Assembly: GCA_950071955.1 (NCBI GenBank) | Contig: CATMOC010000041.1 | Location: forward strand, 1 to 13,171 | Direction of reading: 5' to 3' | Source: an uncultured Mesorhizobium sp. | Lineage (GTDB): Bacteria > Pseudomonadota > Alphaproteobacteria > Rhizobiales > Rhizobiaceae | Length of the DNA stretch: 13,171 bases | Part shown: positions 1 to 4,594 of the stretch, piece after piece | How the letters are laid out: the number at the start of each line of letters is the position of its first letter | Position numbering within the stretch: the first letter of the stretch is position 1 | Program-made: the position numbers and the translations under genes | The notes under the pieces: model-generated | Seen by the model: the letters and a program-made list of their open reading frames with translations, nothing else | Databases searched by the model: none | What the model was told of the DNA's origin: nothing

Positions 1-296
1 AGAACTTTTCGGATGAGCCATAGTTGCATGAATAGTGTGGAATCTTCAGTCGAGCCATCCTTCGGTGTCAGAGCGAAGACTCCCAGCGGCAGCCATTCCA
101 CCTTGTCTGGATCGACTTCCGGCACGGCGGCAGCGATGCCCTGGGCTTGCTCGGCGTACTGTTCAGCGATGGCGACGACCTCGCCGTTGCGAACGGTCAC
201 GTAAAATCGAGTGCCTGCCCCAAGTCCGAGTTCCTCGCGCACATCCTTCGGGATGGTAAGCTGACCCTTGGACGTCATCGTAGTATAAGCGCCCAT
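1..296 (-). CDS. AbrB/SpoVT-type DNA-binding protein, partial (runs off left edge)
   Basis: The 98 visible codons have no stop, so the 3' end lies outside the window. Residues 7-40 form a swapped-hairpin AbrB/MazE-type domain with the motif MTSKGQLTIPKDVREELGL, the same type as VapB further right. Such domains bind palindromic operators, usually as antitoxins or transition regulators. The ATG at 296 is preceded by GGGAG with about 10 bases of spacing. The gene lies 66 bases downstream of ruvA and has its own plausible promoter. Oddity: simple AbrB antitoxins are about 75-90 residues, but this one continues past 98 with a segment containing VEWLPLGVFALTPKDG, so a C-terminal extension or second domain is likely. 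The DNA-binding call is firm; the role is unknown because the partner gene is not visible. Confidence 0.8.
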   Translation of the reverse strand, partial: MGAYTTMTSKGQLTIPKDVREELGLGAGTRFYVTVRNGEVVAIAEQYAEQAQGIAAAVPEVDPDKVEWLPLGVFALTPKDGSTEDSTLFMQLWLIRKV

Positions 297-330
297 ATGT
301 CTTACTCCCGGGATTTTTTCCTACGAAACG

Positions 331-359
331 AGAATAGTAAGAACCAGCGCCGCGCACAA
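331..359 (-). promoter_or_regulatory. Predicted sigma70-type promoter of the left-edge AbrB gene
   Basis: On the minus strand, TTGTGC (359-354) is separated by 17 bases from TATTCT (336-331), about 35 bases upstream of the ATG at 296. It sits in the gap after ruvA, so the AbrB gene need not depend on ruv read-through. Prediction from spacing and consensus only. Confidence 0.35.
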
Positions 360-362
360 CCG

Positions 363-983
363 CTATCGCGCCAGTTCCTTCAGCCCCAGCCGGATCAGCT
401 TCGCCGAATCCGCCCCTTCACCCGCCGCCTTCATCGCAGCCGCGATCGCGTTCGCCGCAACGTCGCGCGAATAGCCGAGGTTGGTCAGTGCCGAGACGGC
501 ATCGGCCACCGGGGCCGGCGCCACGCCATCGCCGAGTTCCTGCTTCAGGCCCATCGTGCCGGATGCGGGGCCCGAATAGGCCGGCGCCTTGTCGCGCAGT
601 TCGGTGACAATGCGCTCGGCCACTTTCTTGCCGACGCCGGGCGCCCGCGCCACCATCGCCACATCGCGCAGCGCGACCGCGTTGGCGAGTTCGGATGCCG
701 ACAGCGTCGACAGCACCGCCAGCGCGACCTTCGCGCCGACGCCAGGGACGTTGTTCTGCAGCAGCCGGAACCACTCGCGCTCGAGCGCGGTGGCGAACCC
801 GTAGAGCCGGATCATGTCCTCGCGCACGTAGGTCTCGATGAACAGCGTCACCGCCTCGCCGACGCCCGGAAGACTGGCCAGGGTCCGCGTCGGGCAGAAG
901 GCGACGTAGCCGACCCCGTGCACGTCCACCACGCAGTGATCCTCGGCAATCTCGTCCAGCGTCCCCTTGAGCTTGCCGATCAT
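363..983 (-). CDS. ruvA: Holliday junction branch migration protein RuvA
   Basis: RuvA binds four-way DNA junctions as a tetramer and loads the RuvB motor for branch migration in recombinational repair. The 206-residue length matches rhizobial RuvA. The N-terminus [12 protein letters not shown] begins the OB-fold domain. Two helix-hairpin-helix motifs follow: [16 protein letters not shown] near residues 75-90 and [16 protein letters not shown] near 110-125. A flexible linker leads to the C-terminal RuvB-binding domain ([19 protein letters not shown], about 163-181). The ATG (983-981) overlaps the vapC stop as ATGA, and only a weak AGAG precedes it, which suggests translational coupling to vapC. 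ruvC lies upstream but is separated by vapBC. ruvB, normally next, is not in its usual place directly after ruvA: an AbrB gene starts 66 bases downstream. Confidence 0.98.
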   Translation of the reverse strand: MIGKLKGTLDEIAEDHCVVDVHGVGYVAFCPTRTLASLPGVGEAVTLFIETYVREDMIRLYGFATALEREWFRLLQNNVPGVGAKVALAVLSTLSASELANAVALRDVAMVARAPGVGKKVAERIVTELRDKAPAYSGPASGTMGLKQELGDGVAPAPVADAVSALTNLGYSRDVAANAIAAAMKAAGEGADSAKLIRLGLKELAR

Positions 984-1393
984 GGATATGTCTCTGGAGC
1001 GATGATCTCGAGGGATGGGAAATAGGTGGCGTAGCGCCTGGAATCGCGGGTGAGAAGCGCGTGCCCTTCCACTTCCGCATGCGCTCCGACCAGGAAGTCG
1101 GGCAGAGTGCGCTCGCGCAAACCGCCGGCGCGTCGATAGGCGCGATATGCCTGCCCGGCGCGAAAGGCAACTTCGAACGAGAGCGACAGCTTTTCCAGAA
1201 CGAGGCCAGAGAGTGCGCGGCTCAATGCCTCCGGCGAAGCGAAGCCGGCGCCGATCTCGGACCAGATGATCGGATTGACCACCAATGGCCGCATGCCGCC
1301 CAGTTCGACGAGTTTGCCTGCGGACCATTCCGCCGTATCGCTTCCAAGCATGACGTCGAAGAAGATATTGGAATCAACGAGAACCGAGGTCAT
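980..1393 (-). CDS. vapC: PIN-domain ribonuclease toxin (VapC family)
   Basis: This is a 137-residue PIN-fold protein, the usual size of a VapC toxin; family members cleave RNA, often tRNA or rRNA, until neutralised by the antitoxin. The acidic metal-binding residues are all present: D7 in [12 protein letters not shown]46 in IIWSEIG, D99 in [12 protein letters not shown] and D117 in LLTRDSRRY, so it is predicted active. It overlaps vapB by 20 bases (1374-1393) and its TGA overlaps the ruvA ATG. It is therefore the middle cistron of a vapB-vapC-ruvA unit, an unusual location that ties its translation to a DNA-repair gene. The RNA target cannot be inferred. Confidence 0.93.
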   Translation of the reverse strand: MTSVLVDSNIFFDVMLGSDTAEWSAGKLVELGGMRPLVVNPIIWSEIGAGFASPEALSRALSGLVLEKLSLSFEVAFRAGQAYRAYRRAGGLRERTLPDFLVGAHAEVEGHALLTRDSRRYATYFPSLEIIAPETYP

Positions 1394-1646
1394 CGCGCTC
1401 GCCCCGGATAGACTCGAAGTACTCGTCGGCGGTCATTCCTCCCAAGTCCAATGTGCCAGCCACGCGGGCGGTCCACTTGCGGATGGATTCAGCCCGTTCG
1501 ACGCCTCTGTCGACAGAGGGCAGCAGGCGAAGTTTCACCTCGCCGTCATTGTCGTTGACGAATTCCACCTCCGAGCCCGGCTGGATGCCGAGTAGATCGC
1601 GGATTTCCTTGGGGATGGTCACTTGGCCCTTGGACGTAACGCGCAT
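1374..1646 (-). CDS. vapB: AbrB-type antitoxin (VapB family)
   Basis: A 90-residue protein with an N-terminal AbrB/SpoVT domain (MRVTSKGQVTIPKEIRDLLG, residues 1-20, continuing to about 45). Its C-terminal tail (about 55-90) would wrap and inhibit VapC. Family members also repress their own operon by binding a palindrome, and a perfect inverted repeat lies directly upstream of the ATG. AAAGG, 7 bases before the ATG, is the likely ribosome binding site and falls inside that repeat. It starts 59 bases after the ruvC stop and has its own promoter candidate. Its first 60 bases resemble the start of the AbrB gene at the left edge, so the two are distant paralogues. Confidence 0.92.
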   Translation of the reverse strand: MRVTSKGQVTIPKEIRDLLGIQPGSEVEFVNDNDGEVKLRLLPSVDRGVERAESIRKWTARVAGTLDLGGMTADEYFESIRGERDDLGSR

Positions 1647-1669
1647 GGTAATACCTTTGCGGTATTACC
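1647..1669. promoter_or_regulatory. Perfect inverted repeat, predicted VapB(C) operator
   Basis: GGTAATACC, a 5-base spacer TTTGC, then GGTATTACC: nine perfectly paired bases per arm, directly abutting the vapB ATG. It covers the ribosome binding site and reaches the predicted -10. AbrB-type antitoxins with their toxins commonly bind such palindromes for autorepression. In the mRNA it could also fold into a hairpin that hides the AAAGG. Confidence 0.6.
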
Positions 1670-1694
1670 TACGCGCGACAGTAGAACAAGTCAA
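1666..1694 (-). promoter_or_regulatory. Predicted vapBC(-ruvA) promoter
   Basis: On the minus strand, TTGACT (1694-1689, five of six consensus bases) is followed after 17 bases by a weak -10, TAGGTA (1671-1666), which overlaps the palindromic operator. It lies in the 59-base gap between ruvC and vapB and would also drive ruvA. Confidence 0.4.
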
Positions 1695-1705
1695 GAACAA
1701 ACTGG

Positions 1706-2227
1706 TCACGCCACGCGCGCAGCGGCGGCGGCCAGGCGCCCTGTCACACTCTGCCGGTGGTGCGCGTGGCAGATCGCGATCGCGAGCGCGTCGGCGGCGT
1801 CGTCGGTGTCGAAGACGGCGCGGGGCATCAGCACCTTCACCATCATGTGGATCTGTCGCTTGTCGCCGTGACCTACCCCGATCACGGACTTCTTCACCGC
1901 GTTCGGCGCGTATTCGGCGACCCTCAGCCCGGCCTTCGCCGGGACCAGCATCGCGATTCCGCGCGCCTGGCCGAGCTTCAAGGTGGCGACCGCGTCCTTG
2001 TTGACGAAGGTCTGTTCCACCGCCGCTTCGTCGGGCATCTGCGCGTGGATGATGGCGGACAGCCCGTCATGCAGTTCGCACAACCGGGAGGCGAGGTCGG
2101 CCTTGGCATCGGATACGACAGTGCCGGCGCCAACGAAGCGAAGCGCATTCCCGCACGCTTCCACGATGCCCCAGCCGGTGCGGCGCAGGCCGGGATCTAT
2201 GCCGATGATGCGAATCATTTCAGCCAT
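1706..2227 (-). CDS. ruvC: Crossover junction endodeoxyribonuclease RuvC
   Basis: RuvC resolves Holliday junctions by paired symmetric cuts, acting with RuvAB. The 173-residue length is normal. The RNase H-like catalytic acids are visible: D11 in [15 protein letters not shown]71 in AAVEQTFV, and D143 and D146 in [15 protein letters not shown]. An in-frame ATG three codons later (2218) is an alternative start giving [10 protein letters not shown], the typical N-terminus; neither start has an ideal Shine-Dalgarno. A LexA-like box sits 44 bases upstream. ruvA follows only after an intervening vapBC pair. Confidence 0.97.
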   Translation of the reverse strand: MAEMIRIIGIDPGLRRTGWGIVEACGNALRFVGAGTVVSDAKADLASRLCELHDGLSAIIHAQMPDEAAVEQTFVNKDAVATLKLGQARGIAMLVPAKAGLRVAEYAPNAVKKSVIGVGHGDKRQIHMMVKVLMPRAVFDTDDAADALAIAICHAHHRQSVTGRLAAAAARVA

Positions 2228-2270
2228 GGACCTACTCTATGCGGACGTAGGACCATTGCCATCGGGATGT

Positions 2271-2285
2271 GAACAAATAAGAAAC
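2271..2285. promoter_or_regulatory. LexA (SOS) box-like site upstream of ruvC
   Basis: GAACAAATAAGAAAC matches the alphaproteobacterial LexA consensus GAAC-N7-GAAC with one mismatch (AAAC in the second half). It lies 44 bases upstream of the ruvC start, where a repressor would block transcription. It would place ruvC, and by read-through vapBC-ruvA, in the SOS regulon. Confidence 0.5.
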
Positions 2286-2366
2286 AAACTACGCCGCTCG
2301 TTCGACCGGATCTCCCCGGAATGCCTATTCTGCACCTTCCGCGGCCGTTTCTCAGGAGACCCTCCC

Positions 2367-3152
2367 CTGCTCCCACCGCTGCCGGACCTCGATGCCGCCC
2401 TCGTCATGCTCCTCGCGACGGTCGCCGTCGCCGGCGTGGCGCGGGGCATGTCGGGCTTCGGCACCGGAATGATCGTCGCTCCGGTCGCCGCCGCGCTCTA
2501 CGGTCCCAAGGTCGCGCTGGTGGTGATCGTCATCATGGACTCGCTGCCGGTCCTCCCGATCACCCTGCCGGCCTTGAAGATCGCGCGGTGGAAGGAGGTC
2601 CTGCCGGTGGCGCTCGGCCTGGCGTTGCTTCTTCCGGCGGGCGTCTACGTGCTGAAGCACGGCGATCCGGTCGCCCTGCGATGGTGCATCTCGCTATCGA
2701 TCCTCGCCTGCGCGGCGGCGCTGTGGAGCGGTTGGCGCTATCGCGGGCCGCGCGGCGCGCCGGTCTCCTTCGCGGTCGGCGGCGTCGCGGGGCTGCTGTC
2801 GGGCATTGCCTCCATCCCCGGCCCGCCAGTCATCATCTACTGGCTGGCGGCGAACCTGCCTGCCGCGATCATGCGCGCCAACCTTTTGACCCTCTTCCTT
2901 ATCGGCGAGGGCCTCTCCATCGCTAACCTGTGGGTGGCAGGGCTCTTCGAACCGGACGCGGTGATGCTGGGTGTCGTTGCGGCGCCGTTCTACTTCGCCG
3001 GCCTCGCAATCGGCTCGCACCTGTACGGGTGGGCGAGCGATGCGGTCTACCGCAGCGTCACCTTCCTTCTCATCGTCGCGGCCGCGATCTTCGCGCTGCC
3101 CGCCGTCCAGCCGCTCTTCGCCGCGCTCGCCGGCGCCATCGAAGCGGACTAG
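2367..3152 (+). CDS. Sulfite exporter TauE/SafE family membrane protein
   Basis: A 261-residue polytopic inner-membrane protein of the TauE/SafE (DUF81) family, whose members export or import sulfite, sulfoacetate and similar organosulfur anions. Two family half-repeats are visible: VAGVARGMSGFGTGMIVAP near the N-terminus and AGLLSGIASIPGPPVIIYWL near residue 140, each starting a bundle of hydrophobic helices, about seven or eight in total. The start is uncertain. The CTG at 2367 lies 8 bases after a perfect AGGAG (2354-2358) and gives the usual N-terminus; the first in-frame ATG (2406) has no ribosome binding site and would start inside the first hydrophobic stretch. It is convergent with rcdA, and the two stop codons overlap within one CTAG. 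The substrate cannot be told from sequence. Confidence 0.9.
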   Translation: MLPPLPDLDAALVMLLATVAVAGVARGMSGFGTGMIVAPVAAALYGPKVALVVIVIMDSLPVLPITLPALKIARWKEVLPVALGLALLLPAGVYVLKHGDPVALRWCISLSILACAAALWSGWRYRGPRGAPVSFAVGGVAGLLSGIASIPGPPVIIYWLAANLPAAIMRANLLTLFLIGEGLSIANLWVAGLFEPDAVMLGVVAAPFYFAGLAIGSHLYGWASDAVYRSVTFLLIVAAAIFALPAVQPLFAALAGAIEAD

Positions 3153-3676
3153 TTCCGGCCGAACGCCGTGCGCAGAAGCGTTATCTGGTCGGAAACGGGG
3201 TTGGGACGCGGCGCAGTCTGGACCGGTTCGGCGCCGTGGCCGTAGATCTCGTCATCCATGCGTCGTACCAGCGATTGCAGGCTGAGCGAGCGCTCCACCA
3301 GCGCCTTGAACGCCGCGGGGAGTTCCTCCCAGCCCGACGCGCCGTCCCGCGCGGATGCGGTGTCGAGCCGCACCTTGGTCTTTTCGGCGGCGACCTGCTC
3401 GCGGGTCATCTCGCCGGAATTGGCGGCGCGCTGGAGGAGGAGCCACGACGCGATCTGCATCAGGCGGGTGGTCAGCCGCATCGATTCGGCCGCGTAGAGG
3501 GTCGCACCGATACGCGACAAGCCCTTCGCCGCGGCGCGTCCGTCGCCATCGAGATATTCGGCGGTCTGCTCCACCAGACCCATGCCCTCGTCGTAGAGCG
3601 GCTTGAAGGAGGCGGAGAAGACGCGGCGCTCGGCGAGCTTGATCGTCGTTGCACTCTGTCTGACAGGCTCACTCAT
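3149..3676 (-). CDS. rcdA: DUF1465 family protein, RcdA-like regulator of CtrA degradation
   Basis: This 175-residue helical protein matches the DUF1465 family, typified by Caulobacter RcdA, an adaptor that helps CpdR and ClpXP degrade the cell-cycle regulator CtrA at the pole. Visible landmarks are LAERRVFSASFKPLYDEGM near residues 14-32, the long helix LYAAESMRLTTRLMQIASWL near 60-80, and a disordered C-terminus ending LLRTAFGRN. The ATG at 3676 follows AAGGGG with good spacing; an upstream in-frame ATG (3748) has none and would add an unconserved-looking leader. A TTAA-N7-TTAA box 124 bases upstream suggests CtrA control of its own degradation factor. Family assignment is by recalled pattern, not a search. 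Confidence 0.85.
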   Translation of the reverse strand: MSEPVRQSATTIKLAERRVFSASFKPLYDEGMGLVEQTAEYLDGDGRAAAKGLSRIGATLYAAESMRLTTRLMQIASWLLLQRAANSGEMTREQVAAEKTKVRLDTASARDGASGWEELPAAFKALVERSLSLQSLVRRMDDEIYGHGAEPVQTAPRPNPVSDQITLLRTAFGRN

Positions 3677-3715
3677 GACACCACCCCTTTTTGCCGCCGG
3701 ATTTCCGAATTGCTC

Positions 3716-3733
3716 GAACGCTATCACGCGTTC
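3716..3733. repeat. Short inverted repeat in the rcdA leader
   Basis: GAACGC, a 6-base spacer TATCAC, then GCGTTC: perfect 6-base arms about 40 bases upstream of the rcdA start. It could be an operator or a leader hairpin. It does not match the LexA spacing. Confidence 0.3.
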
Positions 3734-3799
3734 ACTGTTCCCGCCCAACGACCGGCAGCGCGAAAATGCGATTTCTCCACGGCGTAGGCAAGTCGATGT

Positions 3800-3814
3800 T
3801 TAACGAAGGGTTAA
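3800..3814. promoter_or_regulatory. CtrA-type binding site upstream of rcdA
   Basis: TTAACGAAGGGTTAA fits the full CtrA consensus TTAA-N7-TTAA exactly, followed by the C often seen after the second half. It lies 124 bases upstream of the rcdA start, at promoter distance. CtrA is the essential cell-cycle response regulator of alphaproteobacteria. Confidence 0.55.
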
Positions 3815-3840
3815 CGCGGGCTTCCGCTTTGCCGCTGTCG

Positions 3841-3868
3841 AAAAAAAAGAGCCGCGCAAAGCGGCTCT
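3841..3868 (-). terminator. Rho-independent terminator
   Basis: On the minus strand, AGAGCCGC and GCGGCTCT form an 8-bp stem with a 5-base loop, followed by eight Ts (3848-3841, of which the first closes the stem). It ends the predicted sRNA and any transcript from the gene at 4003-4416, insulating rcdA. Confidence 0.85.
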
Positions 3869-3937
3869 CAGGAGTTTAACAGGGAGGCGTCAAACAGAGC
3901 AGCCCCAGCCGCTCAGTCAGAATCCAGAGAACTGGAT
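3841..3937 (-). ncRNA. Predicted trans-acting small RNA (possibly alpha-r8/MmgR-like)
   Basis: Read on the minus strand, this intergenic stretch has the layout of a Hfq-type sRNA. A 5' hairpin has 6-bp arms (3937-3922, loop TTCT). A second hairpin has 7 bp with one G-U pair (3914-3897, loop TGGG). A linker predicted to be single-stranded carries CCTCCCT (3887-3881) and CTCCTG (3874-3869), both able to pair with ribosome binding sites. It ends in an 8-bp terminator with eight Ts. A -10-like TACTAT (3947-3942) precedes it and a CtrA-type box lies just upstream. The CCUCCCU core resembles the rhizobial alpha-r8/MmgR (suhB motif) family, but I cannot confirm homology. The 5' end is approximate. 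Confidence 0.6.
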
Positions 3938-3941
3938 GGAC

Positions 3942-3947
3942 ATAGTA
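3942..3947 (-). promoter_or_regulatory. Predicted -10 element of the sRNA
   Basis: TACTAT on the minus strand, about 5 bases before the first hairpin of the predicted sRNA and 14 bases after the CtrA-type box. No separate -35 at 17 bases is evident, as is usual for CtrA-activated promoters. Confidence 0.35.
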
Positions 3948-3961
3948 AACAGCCGTAAAGC

Positions 3962-3976
3962 TTAACGCTGGGTTAA
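3962..3976. promoter_or_regulatory. CtrA-type binding site upstream of the predicted sRNA
   Basis: TTAACGCTGGGTTAA is a second exact TTAA-N7-TTAA match, 148 bases from the one upstream of rcdA and nearly the same sequence (shared TTAACG and GGGTTAACG). It lies between the stop of the gene at 4003-4416 and the sRNA, 14 bases before the TACTAT, fitting an activator overlapping the -35 region. Confidence 0.55.
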
Positions 3977-4002
3977 CGCCTCGAACGAAATCTTCATTTC
4001 TC

Positions 4003-4416
4003 TCATCGCGCGCCGGCCGTCGCCAAGTCGCGCTGTCCGACCGGACCCCACACAACCGGGAGCGCGATCCAGGCGAACATCAGCATGCCGCCGAAGAAGC
4101 CGAGCGAGGCAACCGCCACGACCGGCTCGATGGCCTCGTTGCCGGCCAGCAGGAAGTAAAGCCCCACGAGCAGGAATACTCCGCTCACCGACTGGACCCA
4201 GAAGTGCACCCGGGCCAGCAGCGATCGGCCGACCGCGGGATAGAGATGGTAGAAGAACCCGAACACTGCCGACATCAGCCAGCCCGCCACCATGGCATGG
4301 GCGTGAACCGGCATCTGGCCGTGGTCGTGGGTGATCGACATGTGCAGCCCCAGCGACATGCCGAGGATGCCGTAGACGATGGCAATGGTGAAGAAGTTGC
4401 GTGCAGCGCCCTGCAT
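4003..4416 (-). CDS. Small membrane protein related to cytochrome c oxidase subunit I
   Basis: A 137-residue protein with four hydrophobic helices. The start of the second helix has a His-rich stretch (GLHMSITHDHGQMPVHAHAM: H25, H30, H32, H38, H40), with H57 later in FFYHLYP. This resembles one segment of heme-copper oxidase subunit I and the small four-helix proteins often labelled cytochrome-c oxidase in rhizobia. At about a quarter of subunit I length, it cannot be a complete oxidase catalytic subunit; the histidines could bind heme or metal. The ATG at 4416 follows AAGGAA with about 9 bases of spacing. It stands alone: no other oxidase subunits are nearby, an acyl-CoA ligase lies upstream and a terminator downstream. 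Its function is unknown. Confidence 0.75.
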   Translation of the reverse strand: MQGAARNFFTIAIVYGILGMSLGLHMSITHDHGQMPVHAHAMVAGWLMSAVFGFFYHLYPAVGRSLLARVHFWVQSVSGVFLLVGLYFLLAGNEAIEPVVAVASLGFFGGMLMFAWIALPVVWGPVGQRDLATAGAR

Positions 4417-4450
4417 TTCGAAAGTTCCTTTCCAGATCGAAGGTCCAGGC

Positions 4451-4479
4451 GACCGTGCGGCGCCGTCTGGCGCCCGGTC
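4451..4479 (-). promoter_or_regulatory. Stable hairpin in the gap upstream of the oxidase-like gene
   Basis: GACCG, then GGCGCC-AGAC-GGCGCC, then CGGTC with a 3-base bulge (minus strand) form an 11-bp interrupted stem. It has no T run, so it is either a Rho-type end for the upstream acyl-CoA ligase transcript or a leader structure of the oxidase-like gene. Confidence 0.3.
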
Positions 4480-4594
4480 GTCTGGGGCGGTCTGCTAGCA
4501 TGGGAGTCGCATCCGCCCCGTGTCACCTGTACGCGGCAGGGTGACGGAAACTGTTACATTTTCCACGCAACGCAAAATTCCGCCGCGACCTGTC

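Noticed and set aside
3917..3943. Mini reading frame of 8 codons (MSIQFSGF then stop) on the minus strand in the sRNA region
   Set aside because: It has no ribosome binding site and its ATG overlaps the predicted -10, so it would probably lie at or before the transcript start.
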